Notes: generated by a model not told the origin, from the sequence alone. DNA of 61,700 bases from Calditrichia bacterium (GCA_020635035.1 JACKAO010000011.1:1-61700), one strand, 5' to 3'; positions 1 through 8,572 are shown, counted from the first letter of the stretch. Translations and numbers: made by a program.

Positions 1-30
1 GTGCGACTTAAATTTCGGCTTGATTTTTTG

Positions 31-56
31 GTCCTTTTGTATCAAGACAAAAGGAC
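31..56. repeat. Inverted repeat, 10-bp arms
   Basis: GTCCTTTTGT at 31-40 pairs perfectly with ACAAAAGGAC at 47-56 around a 6-nt loop. Its layout resembles the 155-180 hairpin (CTTTTTG/CAAAAAG core), so the two are probably diverged copies of one element. Confidence 0.7.
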
Positions 57-107
57 GTGTATTTGCTACTAACAGATAGTGTGTTCTTTTGAAAAGAGCA
101 AAGCTTG

Positions 108-126
108 TCCCGTACTTGATACGGGA
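108..126. repeat. Inverted repeat, 7-bp arms
   Basis: TCCCGTA at 108-114 pairs with TACGGGA at 120-126 around a 5-nt loop. It sits between the two CTTTTTG-type hairpins. Confidence 0.6.
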
Positions 127-154
127 AAACCAAAACTCATTTACTAAAAACTAT

Positions 155-180
155 GTTCTTTTTGTTTAGCCAAAAAGAAC
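155..180. repeat. Inverted repeat, 10-bp arms
   Basis: GTTCTTTTTG at 155-164 pairs with CAAAAAGAAC at 171-180 around a 6-nt loop. The arm and loop sizes are the same as in the 31-56 repeat. Confidence 0.7.
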
Positions 181-284
181 CAAAAAGCATCGGCAAACAG
201 AAACTCAAACAACTCTCCGGATAAATAAAATCTGTGTTTTTCCTTGATAGCTTTTTCTAATATGACTCGAACATCTGTTTGCCT

Positions 285-299
285 TTTGCCTTCGGCAAA
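285..299. repeat. Small hairpin, 6-bp arms
   Basis: TTTGCC at 285-290 pairs with GGCAAA at 294-299 around a 3-nt loop. No U-tract follows on either strand that would make it a clear terminator. Confidence 0.45.
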
Positions 300-322
300 T
301 AAAATTTCCATTGATCTGTCAC

Positions 323-348
323 CCCGGACAAACGAAGTGCGATCCGGG
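323..348. repeat. REP-like inverted repeat
   Basis: CCCGGA at 323-328 pairs with TCCGGG at 343-348 across a 14-nt spacer containing CGAAGTGCGA. The overall form (CCCCGGACAAAC...GATCCGGGATCTC) is that of short palindromic elements dispersed in many bacterial genomes. Its position just past the stop codon of the propeller gene suits an intergenic repeat. Confidence 0.6.
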
Positions 349-356
349 ATCTCTTG

Positions 357-2498
357 TCATCGTAACATTAGCATTTTCTTTGTCTGTACAAAATCCCCTG
401 CTTGCAGGCGGTAGTAGTAAACACCGCTAACCAAACCGGAAGCATCAAAGTTAATATTATAACTACCAGCCGGCTGATTGTCTTTAACCAGAACATTTAC
501 TAACCGCCCTAACCCATCATAGACAACAAGTGTGATATCACTTTTTACTTTTAATTTATAACTTATTACCGTATTCGGGTTGAAGGGATTAGGATAATTC
601 TGATCCAGGATAAAATCGGCCGGGGATAACATTGTAATCTGTTGCAACCCGGTGGCATGCTGATCAAGTATGGCAACTCCACCGCCAAGAGTGCCAATCC
701 ATAACATGTTCTGATAATCAAAGCGCAGCGAGCGGATATAATTTCCTGGCAGATCGGAATTGGCAGTATTAAAATTCTGCCAGGCAGTGCCGTTAAAACA
801 GTAAAGACCCGTTTTTCGGGTACCAACCCAAATCTTGGAATCTGCATCGGTTGCAAGCGCCATAATGGTCTTATCTTTTAAGGCAGAATTCTGATCATTA
901 TAAACTGTCCACTTATTATCCTTAAAATGATAGACACCGTTATCAAACGATCCGAACCACATACTTCCGTCATTATCGCGGGTCATGCCATATACAGTAC
1001 TGATGTCATTAAAAGATTCCCAGCGATTGTTCTTAAATTTTGCTACACCGGCTGAGAATGTACCGACCCATAAACCACTGCTGTCCATCGCCAGGCAGTT
1101 AATAAAATCCGATGGGATATGCGAATTAGCTGTGTTGTAAACTTCCCAAATACCGTTTTCGAATTTATTCAAACCGCCGCCATACGTGGCAATCCAGACC
1201 TTTTCACCATCAACCAGGACCGCATTCACATAATCAGATGCAAGACCCGAATTCCCGGTTTTGTAGATATTCCAATCTGCCCCGTTAAAACGCGCCAGCC
1301 CTTCACCATTGGTAGCAATCCAGATTTCTGAAGTACCTTCATTCTCATACAGCGCATTAATATTGTTGCTTGGGATGGGACTGTTAGAAGTATCGACAAC
1401 CTGCCATTGATTGTTTTTTAAGATCGTTAAGCCACTGTTACTGCTGGCCAGCCAGGCGCTTCCGTCAGCATTAAAATCAATCGATACAATGTCATTGGAT
1501 GGCAGGCTCGATTCTGAAGTTTCCTGTTTAAACCATTGATCAAAATCGAATTTATACAATCCGTTATAAGTGGTCCCGACCCATAAATCGCCTTCACTAT
1601 CCGGAATGACGCTTAAAATATCAACCGAAGGAATTCCAGAATTTTCAGGGGTGTATTGGGTACCGTCCGCACCGTCAAATGAAACGAGACCGGCGCTGTT
1701 GGTTGCCATCCATAACAGCCCTTCTTTATCAGTGGTCAGGTGATTTATCCATTCAAAATCAGGCATATTTGTATTTTGACTGTTATATACCTGCCAGTCG
1801 CCATCTTTGTAATAGACAAGTCCGCCAAGAACCGCGCCAATCCAAACAGCATCATGAAAGGCATCATAGGTTAATGCTGATATAGCGTTGGATGGCAATG
1901 GAGAATTGGAATTATTATAGATTGTCCAATTTGACTGATCAAACTTTACCAGCCCCTTGCTTTTCAGTCCAAGCCAGACAATGTCATTCTGATCAACAAT
2001 TACTGTATTGATATCATTCTCCGGTAAGGGAGAATTTCCTGAGTTATAATTTTTCCAGCCGCTGCTGTCAAACCGGAACAATCCGCCACTCTGTGTAGCG
2101 ATCCATTTAACATCACTGCTGTCTACAAAGATATCATTTATCCGGCCATCAGGAAGGGGGGAGTTGGAAGAATTGTAAATGTGCCACCGGGAATCGGTAA
2201 AATTAACAACACCATTGTTTTCTGTGGCAAGCCAGGGTGTTCGCGACAGATCGAGCGAAATGGCAGTCAGCTGGTTATCAGGAAGTTCTGAATTAGTTTT
2301 TGTAAAGATCGTCGATTCCAGCTTGTATATATTCACCTTTACCAGGCCACTATTAGTCGCAACCCAAACCAGGTGATTAAACATAGCCATATCGTTTATC
2401 TGGTTTCCGCTGGCATAATTAGTCCAACTCTGACTTTTTAAAACAGAACCGCAGCAAGCAATCAGAAAAACCAGTATAATTCTTATCAAAGCATTCAC
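357..2498 (-). CDS. Secreted 14-repeat beta-propeller protein with T9SS-type sorting domain
   Basis: The 713-residue protein starts with a hydrophobic signal segment (residues 1-23). LIAC at its end could be a lipobox, so lipidation cannot be excluded. About 14 repeats of roughly 42 residues follow, each with a W(I/L)(A/G)T...GL(V/Y)xF core and an NSxLPxxxI linker. This is the two-component-regulator propeller repeat and would make two seven-bladed propellers. The last ~85 residues carry NYPNPFNP and end in KKMLMLR, the layout of a type A C-terminal sorting domain, so the protein is predicted to be exported and surface-attached or released. No kinase domain is fused to it. The start is GTG at 2498, chosen because AAGGAG lies 6 nt upstream (2505-2510). 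Sigma-54-like and palindromic sites lie upstream. Function is unknown; sensing or ligand binding is inference. Confidence 0.85.
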   Translation of the reverse strand: MNALIRIILVFLIACCGSVLKSQSWTNYASGNQINDMAMFNHLVWVATNSGLVKVNIYKLESTIFTKTNSELPDNQLTAISLDLSRTPWLATENNGVVNFTDSRWHIYNSSNSPLPDGRINDIFVDSSDVKWIATQSGGLFRFDSSGWKNYNSGNSPLPENDINTVIVDQNDIVWLGLKSKGLVKFDQSNWTIYNNSNSPLPSNAISALTYDAFHDAVWIGAVLGGLVYYKDGDWQVYNSQNTNMPDFEWINHLTTDKEGLLWMATNSAGLVSFDGADGTQYTPENSGIPSVDILSVIPDSEGDLWVGTTYNGLYKFDFDQWFKQETSESSLPSNDIVSIDFNADGSAWLASSNSGLTILKNNQWQVVDTSNSPIPSNNINALYENEGTSEIWIATNGEGLARFNGADWNIYKTGNSGLASDYVNAVLVDGEKVWIATYGGGLNKFENGIWEVYNTANSHIPSDFINCLAMDSSGLWVGTFSAGVAKFKNNRWESFNDISTVYGMTRDNDGSMWFGSFDNGVYHFKDNKWTVYNDQNSALKDKTIMALATDADSKIWVGTRKTGLYCFNGTAWQNFNTANSDLPGNYIRSLRFDYQNMLWIGTLGGGVAILDQHATGLQQITMLSPADFILDQNYPNPFNPNTVISYKLKVKSDITLVVYDGLGRLVNVLVKDNQPAGSYNINFDASGLVSGVYYYRLQAGDFVQTKKMLMLR

Positions 2499-2545
2499 AG
2501 CATGCTCCTTGTTTTCAAAATTATATTCTTGTTTAAACGGGTAAC

Positions 2546-2561
2546 TTCAAAAAATATGCCA
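2546..2561 (-). promoter_or_regulatory. Candidate sigma-54 (-24/-12) promoter of the propeller gene
   Basis: The minus strand reads TGGCATATTTTTTGAA. The -24 element TGGCA and a TTG -12 element have the correct GG-N10 spacing, with GA in place of the consensus GC. A transcript would start near 2535 and leave a leader of about 37 nt with a strong Shine-Dalgarno. A sigma-54 activator gene lies about 2.6 kb upstream in the same orientation. Confidence 0.45.
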
Positions 2562-2604
2562 GTACCTATATGATGCGTTATTCAGAAAATGGTCTGTGAA
2601 ATCA

Positions 2605-2639
2605 CGCAAAATTTGCATGAACTTTTCGCAAAATTTGCA
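2605..2639. promoter_or_regulatory. Tandem palindromic sites, 22-bp period
   Basis: CGCAAAATTTGCA occurs twice, at 2605-2617 and 2627-2639. Each copy contains the perfect palindrome GCAAAATTTGC. The centres are 22 bp apart, about two helical turns, and lie roughly 75-100 bp upstream of the start site predicted from the sigma-54-like element. That is the usual place for enhancer sites of sigma-54 activators. Confidence 0.6.
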
Positions 2640-2644
2640 CGATC

Positions 2645-3415
2645 CTAAAAATGTACTCTTAAAGTAACGGCAGCGGTTTGTTGATCCATCATCCCAAATG
2701 AAACAGCCGCAGGCAGATTTTCGGTTAAATAAACAGCATCAAAATAGTTGGCGATCCAGACAACACAAAGTCCGTAAGCCCAATAATACTGCGATCGATA
2801 CAGATCGTTATATGATTTATATTTATTTGTAGCAGCTTGTGTATCTGCTGCATCCAGATATTCCTGCCGGGAACTAGCCGTTCTTATCACAGCCTGCAGA
2901 GTTCCCGTAAGAGTTACCAAACCGGCAGCACCCCAGATCAGGCCTTTTGTTTTCGCTCCGCGATGCCATTGCTCCAATCCCGGAAAAGTAACTGATCGCC
3001 AGGGAAAAGGTTCTGCTGCAGGCATCCGTGACAAATCGTTCAGGCGTTTTTGCTGCTTTTCAAGATATTCGATTTTTGCTTTGTCAAACATCATGATCAG
3101 CTTGGGAGATGTCGTTACAGGATCAAGAACATAAGCAGGATTTATGGTTATAAGTTCCCTGAAGTGTGCAGTAACCTGCTCACCCCGGTTTTCTCGGAAA
3201 GCGCGAAAAGCACTGTATTTATGAAAGGCCACCTTTTCGGCTGAAGGAAAACTGTCAACATGGACGGCTGCCTGATCCAGCAGACTGTCAACACGTGTAT
3301 TGTTAAAATTGTTATAAGCATCGTTGAGCCGGCTTTCCAATGACTGGCTTTGAACATTTGCTGCTGCAATTATAAGCAGGAAAATAATCAGGGTTTTCAT
3401 ATATATTGTTTTCAT
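2645..3415 (-). CDS. DUF5683-like exported protein
   Basis: The 256-residue protein has an N-terminal signal sequence (about residues 6-23, cleaved near QSQS). A helical, TPR-like region follows and contains the motif TSPKLIMMFDKAK. After that comes a segment beginning WRSVTFPGLEQWHRG with two hydrophobic stretches (about 158-178 and 208-230). The FPGLxQ...KG layout resembles DUF5683 proteins common in Bacteroidota and relatives, which are often found near surface or signalling genes. It ends in a beta-like VTLRVHF. It lies 28 bp downstream of the PEGA kinase gene and is probably cotranscribed with it. Two in-frame ATGs are possible (3415 or 3400), neither with a good ribosome site. Function unknown. 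Confidence 0.7.
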   Translation of the reverse strand: MKTIYMKTLIIFLLIIAAANVQSQSLESRLNDAYNNFNNTRVDSLLDQAAVHVDSFPSAEKVAFHKYSAFRAFRENRGEQVTAHFRELITINPAYVLDPVTTSPKLIMMFDKAKIEYLEKQQKRLNDLSRMPAAEPFPWRSVTFPGLEQWHRGAKTKGLIWGAAGLVTLTGTLQAVIRTASSRQEYLDAADTQAATNKYKSYNDLYRSQYYWAYGLCVVWIANYFDAVYLTENLPAAVSFGMMDQQTAAVTLRVHF

Positions 3416-3443
3416 TTTAACAAATAATTCAATAATCGTGCCA

Positions 3444-5060
3444 TTATGGCTGCAACGTAATTTTCATATTCAGCGTATCCCCGGCAACTATTGCAATGCG
3501 TTCCCTGTGATTTTTAAAGGAAGGGTGACGCAGTTCCAATATTTTACTCCCTTCCGGGATGCGTAAAGGCCCTGCTAATGGCGTGGTATCATAAAATTCA
3601 TCGTTGATATACACATGCGCCCAGGGACGTACTTCAATTTTTAAATAACCGGCATGATCCCAGAATGACCAATTTACCTGGTTTTTTTCCCCCGGTAGCA
3701 GGTTTATCTGTTTTATTTCAGGATTAAAACGCGGGTGTTCAAAACGCAGACTGTGTGTACCTTGCGGTAAAGAAAAAGTCCCCTTAAGAAGATGTGTATC
3801 CAGAACTGCTTGATCCAGGTAAACCTTCGCCCATGGGGTAATAGACAGATCAAGTTGTGCCATGCTGAATTTTTTTTCTGTTGTGTCTGTATCAACTTTT
3901 TGCGGGATTTCCGAAAGTTTTACTGTGGGATTATTTTCTTTTAACAATACTTTAGACACCTTTTGCTTAATAGTATCCAAAATAACCGAATCCGCTTTTT
4001 CTGTTTTCAGACTTTCTGTTGTAAGCAAAGTATCAGGGAAAGCCGATTCGGGAATTGGATCTGCTGATTCTTCCTTTTTCAAAAGATTATAAACCACAAC
4101 CATAAATGTTATAAGAAAGATAGCATAGAAAAAACTTATCAGACTACCTTTCTTAAAATGATTTATTCCGGGTTGCTGAACGGTTGATACATCTTCATCC
4201 TTATCTGCCTGTTCTTTAACTAATCCGGCAAGGATGTTTTGCACATCTGCATTCTGTGGTTTTAAAGCCTGCAGCTCAATCCGGGCAGACTCTGCCGTTT
4301 GCCAGCGTTTTGATTTTTGCTTTTGCAGACCTTTCTCAAGAAATTTATACCAGTCTTCCGCTATCTCCTCTGGGCGACTGAACAGCAAAGACGGCTCATC
4401 ATTTAAAATTTTATTAATTGATTCGGCATAGCCATCACCACCAAATGCTTTCTGCCCGAAAAGCATTTCATAAACAACCACACATAACGAAAACAGATCG
4501 CTCTGAACAGTAATTTCATCCCCTGTTATCTGTTCCGGTGACATATATGCAGGTGTTCCCACCAGCGATTGCTGCTGTGTCACTGCCGGCTCATCATTGA
4601 TGCGCGCCAGTCCGAAATCTGCAACTTTCACCTTACCCTGCCTGTCGATCAGTATATTTTCGGGTTTAATATCGCGGTGCACAACACCCTGGCCGGCTGC
4701 ATGTTCCAGCGCCTGCAGAATGGAATCCGTTATATACCAGCAATCAAGTTTTTGATTATTTATAATCTGCCTGAGATTCGTCCCATTGATGTATTCAAGA
4801 ATGATATAGAGCCAGCCTTCTTTTTCTCCAAGGGCATAAACCGAAACGATGTTCGGGTGATTCAGCCGTGCATAAACACGTGCTTCACGCTCAAACCTTC
4901 TTTTTAATTCAGATGAACTACCCGGTTTAAGAAGTTTAATCAGAACATCACGTTTGAGATTATCCTGGAATCCGCGGTAAACAAGCGTATATGGCCCTTC
5001 ATGAAGAAGCTGCCGGAAGGAAAATTCATTTATAGTTTTAAAAGGCTGTTTATCAGGCAT
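3444..5060 (-). CDS. Membrane Ser/Thr protein kinase with two PEGA domains
   Basis: The kinase domain covers about residues 14-265: lysine 42 (VLIKLL), HRDIKPEN with aspartate 130, DFG at 148-150, and a GTPAYMSPEQ activation-segment end. The glycine-rich loop is degenerate (HEGPYTLVYRG), so nucleotide binding may be weaker than usual, although the catalytic residues are intact. A single membrane segment (about 306-327) is followed by an acidic Ser/Thr/Pro linker and two PEGA repeats (about 404-470 and 471-538), which would face the periplasm. This is a PknB-like plan with PEGA in place of PASTA. It starts 11 bp after the sigma-54 activator gene, so the two are probably cotranscribed and the activator is a plausible substrate (inference). 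Confidence 0.9.
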   Translation of the reverse strand: MPDKQPFKTINEFSFRQLLHEGPYTLVYRGFQDNLKRDVLIKLLKPGSSSELKRRFEREARVYARLNHPNIVSVYALGEKEGWLYIILEYINGTNLRQIINNQKLDCWYITDSILQALEHAAGQGVVHRDIKPENILIDRQGKVKVADFGLARINDEPAVTQQQSLVGTPAYMSPEQITGDEITVQSDLFSLCVVVYEMLFGQKAFGGDGYAESINKILNDEPSLLFSRPEEIAEDWYKFLEKGLQKQKSKRWQTAESARIELQALKPQNADVQNILAGLVKEQADKDEDVSTVQQPGINHFKKGSLISFFYAIFLITFMVVVYNLLKKEESADPIPESAFPDTLLTTESLKTEKADSVILDTIKQKVSKVLLKENNPTVKLSEIPQKVDTDTTEKKFSMAQLDLSITPWAKVYLDQAVLDTHLLKGTFSLPQGTHSLRFEHPRFNPEIKQINLLPGEKNQVNWSFWDHAGYLKIEVRPWAHVYINDEFYDTTPLAGPLRIPEGSKILELRHPSFKNHRERIAIVAGDTLNMKITLQP

Positions 5061-5071
5061 CAGAGTTCACG

Positions 5072-6550
5072 CTATCTTACAGCTTTGTTTTTGAGCTGGT
5101 AGTGGATCCAGCGCAAAGAAACACCCATAAGTTCTGCTGCTTTGGTTTTGTTGCCATTGCAGGCTTTAAGCGTTTGCTCAAGGAGCATCAATGAAACCTG
5201 CGTGATTTTCATCCCCGGTTCAATATAGCTGCGCGAATCCTGTTTCATAAGGATTATGTCCTGCGGGTTAATCTGATCATCATTGCTCATTACCACCGCA
5301 CGTTCCAAAACATTTTCCAGTTCACGCACATTACCCGGCCACGAATATGCCACAAGCTTTTCCATTGCTTCTGCTGATATTTTTTTGCGTTTCTCAGAGC
5401 TTTGTCTGGCTATTTTTTTAAGGATATGATCTACCAGCAAAGGGATGTCTTTTCTGTGGTCCCTTAAAGGGGGTAGCTGGATGTTAAGGACATTCAGGCG
5501 ATAAAAAAGATCTTCCCGGAAGATTTTTTTTGCAACCTGTTCTTCCAGGTTTTTATGTGTAGCTGCCAGGATCCGCAGATTTACTTTTTTCTCGCTGGTT
5601 CCGCCAACCGGAATAAATGTGTGATCCTGCAAAAAACGCAAAAGCTTAACCTGTAAGTTCACATTAATTTCACCGATTTCATCGAGCAGCAGAGTGCCGC
5701 CTTCTGCTTTCTCCACTAACCCTTCTTTATCAGAAATAGCGCCTGTAAATGCACCTTTTACATGTCCGAACAGCTCACTCTCCACAAGATTTTCCGGAAT
5801 AACAGCACAGTTAATCGCAACAAAAGGCTTGTCTTTCCGCCGACTATTCTGATGAATCGCGCGGGCTGCCAACTCTTTGCCTGTTCCCGTTTCCCCTGTT
5901 AAAAGGACTGTGACATCGTTATTTAAAACCCGTCCGATCATTTCAAAAACGTGTTTCATTTGCGGACTGTTGCCAACCAGTTCTTTAAAAGCATAAACAC
6001 GGTGCAGCTCACCTTTTAATAATTCGTTCTCTTTATATAAGGCTTCTGCTAATTTTACATTTTCGATGGCAATCGCTGCCTGGTTACTCAATGTTTCCAA
6101 AAAGTCCAGACTCTGTTGATTAAAACCGGCTGTCTTCTCCCTGGAGTCGATATAAATTACACCGATTAATTTTCCTTTAAGTAATAACGGCACACAGGCA
6201 ATGGAAGCGATTTTTTGAAGAATGACACTCTCTGCGGCCATAAATTGAACATCTTCCTGGGTATCAAAGGCAAGTAATGGTTTTTGACGTTCTTTTACCT
6301 TGGTAACGGTCGATCTGGAAATTTCACTTAAATCACTGCTTCTTTCAGGATCAATATTTCGGCTGGCCGCCGTTAGTAATTCGCTACTTTTTTCATCACG
6401 CAGCAGGATAAAACCGCGCTCGGCATTAAGATTTTTCAGGGCAATATCCAGTATTCGCTCCAGAAGTGAATGTACATTCCGGACACTGTTTATTTCTTTG
6501 CTGATATCCAGGATTGCCTGCAAGGTTTTTTCTGTAATGCTTCTATCCAT
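5072..6550 (-). CDS. GAF-domain sigma-54-dependent transcriptional activator
   Basis: The 492-residue protein has an N-terminal GAF domain (about 20-165) instead of a receiver. The AAA+ core carries Walker A GETGTGKE (219-226), GAFTGA (266-271) for sigma-54 contact and Walker B TLLLDE (286-291), and a Fis-type helix-turn-helix ends the protein (NGNKTKAAELMGVSLRWIHY). ATG at 6550 is chosen because an AGGGT ribosome site lies 8 nt upstream and the upstream stop codon ends 1 nt away, which suggests coupling. A GTG at 6577 would add nine residues and overlap the upstream gene. Every motif needed for activity is present. Its signal is unknown; a small ligand of the GAF domain or phosphorylation by the downstream kinase are options. 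Confidence 0.92.
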   Translation of the reverse strand: MDRSITEKTLQAILDISKEINSVRNVHSLLERILDIALKNLNAERGFILLRDEKSSELLTAASRNIDPERSSDLSEISRSTVTKVKERQKPLLAFDTQEDVQFMAAESVILQKIASIACVPLLLKGKLIGVIYIDSREKTAGFNQQSLDFLETLSNQAAIAIENVKLAEALYKENELLKGELHRVYAFKELVGNSPQMKHVFEMIGRVLNNDVTVLLTGETGTGKELAARAIHQNSRRKDKPFVAINCAVIPENLVESELFGHVKGAFTGAISDKEGLVEKAEGGTLLLDEIGEINVNLQVKLLRFLQDHTFIPVGGTSEKKVNLRILAATHKNLEEQVAKKIFREDLFYRLNVLNIQLPPLRDHRKDIPLLVDHILKKIARQSSEKRKKISAEAMEKLVAYSWPGNVRELENVLERAVVMSNDDQINPQDIILMKQDSRSYIEPGMKITQVSLMLLEQTLKACNGNKTKAAELMGVSLRWIHYQLKNKAVR

Positions 6551-6551
6551 T

Positions 6552-7538
6552 TTATTGTACCCTGAACACAGCTTCACGTGAACGGCTCATGTTATTTAAT
6601 TTATCCCGAACGGCAAGTGTCCAGAAATAAGTTCCAGAAGGCAATATCTGGTTAAATGCAGACGATGTAGCTGTAGATAAGATATTTCTCTTAGAATAAA
6701 TCAGGGTTTGTAATCCGGATTGCTGACGGAATACCTGAATTTCATAAGTAAAATCAATCGGGATATCTATGCTCTCCCAGGTAAAGATAAGCGGCTGATC
6801 AGCTGTCTGCTGGTTATCCGGAGACAATGGATGGGCAATATCTTCAATAATCCTGCCCAGGTAAAAAGGTCCGGATCTTTGAATTGCACCCGGTTTGTCT
6901 TTCACTATTATAAATAGCGGCTGTTCAATAAGCGTTCTCAGATTTTGTCCGGGAATGCTGCTCTGTTCTATTCGCAAAATCAATGAATCAACCCGGCTGG
7001 ATTTCTCAAAAGACATATTCATCTCAAAAGCGGGAATGCTGCAAAATACTGAATCAATATCCGAAGCACCATCAGCATCTTCAATTACAACTTCAATTGT
7101 AACACTCAGTACCGGCTCGGATTCAAAAATGGTGCTGATCTTTTCGCTGAAATAGTGTACTTTTTTTACCTGCGGTTCAGCATTCAGAAAAAAAGATAAA
7201 TCATTTTCTCCGGCTTTAGCCAGCAGTGTATCACTCTGATATCCGGATTTTGAAATGATTACCTGATAGCTGCCTTTCGCCAGACCATCAACATAAAACG
7301 AACCATCCAAATCAGAATAACCCAGATATTTTATCTGCGGAATATGGATCCGCGCCTGGCTAAGCGGTTGATATGGCTGATAATAGCTGTATACTTTGCC
7401 GGAAATTGTTTCGCGACTTTGCGTACGGTTTACAAAAGGATCTAATGGGTTATCATGCGGAGCATCGGGAACACAACCATATAAAAAAAGCAAGGAATAT
7501 GCTGCAAACACAAAAGGAACTTGTTTTCGAGATCGCAT
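6552..7538 (-). CDS. Lipoprotein with carboxypeptidase-regulatory-like domain
   Basis: The 328-residue protein has a signal peptide ending in the lipobox LYGC (cysteine 22), so it is a predicted lipoprotein. Residues 45-110 form a carboxypeptidase regulatory-like (transthyretin-type) beta fold: ISGKVYSYYQ, then a glycine-rich YSDLDGSFYVDGLAKGSYQV and a SGYQ turn. The rest is beta-rich and ends in a fibronectin-III-like segment (TFTWESIDIPIDFTYEIQVF). It is first in a run with the sigma-54 activator, the PEGA kinase and the DUF5683-like gene, so it may be an envelope component of that module. Function unknown. Confidence 0.75.
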   Translation of the reverse strand: MRSRKQVPFVFAAYSLLFLYGCVPDAPHDNPLDPFVNRTQSRETISGKVYSYYQPYQPLSQARIHIPQIKYLGYSDLDGSFYVDGLAKGSYQVIISKSGYQSDTLLAKAGENDLSFFLNAEPQVKKVHYFSEKISTIFESEPVLSVTIEVVIEDADGASDIDSVFCSIPAFEMNMSFEKSSRVDSLILRIEQSSIPGQNLRTLIEQPLFIIVKDKPGAIQRSGPFYLGRIIEDIAHPLSPDNQQTADQPLIFTWESIDIPIDFTYEIQVFRQQSGLQTLIYSKRNILSTATSSAFNQILPSGTYFWTLAVRDKLNNMSRSREAVFRVQ

Positions 7539-7736
7539 AATTTGTTCACAAATTTAGGGGTTTACGAATCAAAAAATATAGTGAAGTTGAAATAAACTCG
7601 CAAATAAGCAGGTTTTCAGTATTACTATTTTTATTTTTAAAAAAGCAGTGCGTTTTTTAAACTTCAGCATCGTTTTTAATGGGTAAATAATTTGAATCCG
7701 CATCATTAATATGAGTTTGTTTGACAAATATTAAAT
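7539..7736. other. Divergent intergenic region
   Basis: These 198 bp lie between the start codons of two divergent lipoprotein genes and must hold both promoters. The region is very AT-rich, with several T- and A-runs. I found no convincing -10/-35 pair, no GG-N10-GC sigma-54 site, and no copy of the GCAAAATTTGC palindrome seen upstream of the propeller gene. Confidence 0.4.
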
Positions 7737-8567
7737 ATGACCCGAATCTTTAGCATCAGCGTCTTAGTATTAATTTTAATTCTGCAAAATTGCAGCGAGA
7801 CGAACAATCCGCAAATCCCGCCACTTCAAATAAATTTCCCTTTAAATCAGAAAGCAGTTTTTGCTGAAGCATTATATGCAGATTTAAATGGTTCGCTCAG
7901 CCTGCAGAATCTGCGGATTTCATCACTGCTGTTTGAAGAAAGCATAACATCAAATGATACAACCTATCTTTTGGGACAAACGGAACAATATGTATCGCAA
8001 ACATTTCAGAATTCCGGAAGGTATAATGGCGGTGTAAAAATTGCACTCACAGCTCAATGGGTCGTTATGGAATATGTTCCGGAAAATCTTTCATCAGATA
8101 TGTTTTTTAAAACTGCCGTCGATTGTACGGAAAAAGCTCTGCCCGGAAATGAGCATTTCCCGATTGCACCCAGAATTCTTGAAAAAAATAAAACATTCGA
8201 ACTTATCCGCGAAGAGAGTTCCGGCAATAACTGGAAATTGAAGAAAATTCACCGGCAGTTTAAAATTGGTAATGATTTTAAATGGGAAGATCAATATGGA
8301 TTTGAAGATGGCCTTTATGTTGAAACAGCCGAATTTCCATTTAATAACGATACCCTTTTTTATACATCGATATATGACGAACATGGTGTTTTTATTTCAC
8401 AAACTTCGTATAATATACTTATATCAGACGGCGCCCAAACGGACACTCTTCTTCTTCATAAATTGAACCGGCGTATAAAAGATTTTGAAAATCCACTATT
8501 TATTGAAAACTTACAAATCTATGCAGAACAGATTGAACAAACAGATCTAAAACTTATATACAGATAG
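7737..8567 (+). CDS. Hypothetical lipoprotein
   Basis: The 276-residue protein has a signal peptide ending in the lipobox LQNC (cysteine about residue 19), followed by a short polar tether (SETNNPQIPP). The mature part is acidic, aromatic-rich and probably mostly beta-strand; I recognise no family. There is no clear Shine-Dalgarno before the ATG. It ends 5 bp before the APH-RapZ fusion gene, in the same direction, so it is probably the first gene of that operon and may be an envelope partner of the sugar-phosphate enzymes (inference). Confidence 0.7.
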   Translation: MTRIFSISVLVLILILQNCSETNNPQIPPLQINFPLNQKAVFAEALYADLNGSLSLQNLRISSLLFEESITSNDTTYLLGQTEQYVSQTFQNSGRYNGGVKIALTAQWVVMEYVPENLSSDMFFKTAVDCTEKALPGNEHFPIAPRILEKNKTFELIREESSGNNWKLKKIHRQFKIGNDFKWEDQYGFEDGLYVETAEFPFNNDTLFYTSIYDEHGVFISQTSYNILISDGAQTDTLLLHKLNRRIKDFENPLFIENLQIYAEQIEQTDLKLIYR

Positions 8568-8572
8568 AAAAA

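Larger units (their letters stand above)
1..356. other. Non-coding block rich in hairpin repeats
   Basis: No plausible gene is seen in this stretch. It holds at least five inverted repeats (31-56, 108-126, 155-180, 285-299, 323-348) separated by AT-rich DNA. It lies downstream of the minus-strand propeller gene. None of the hairpins has a convincing U-tract for that gene, so they look more like REP-type intergenic repeats than a simple terminator. The left edge of the window cuts the block. Confidence 0.6.

Noticed and set aside
6551..6577. Longer start (GTG at 6577) for the sigma-54 activator
   Set aside because: It would overlap the lipoprotein gene by 26 nt and has no ribosome site. The ATG at 6550 has AGGGT upstream and begins where the family homology begins.
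7782..7795. CTGCAAAATTGCAG, similar to the palindromes at 2605-2639
   Set aside because: It lies inside the coding sequence of a lipoprotein signal peptide (LQNC), is not identical to the other sites and occurs once, so coding constraint is a sufficient explanation.
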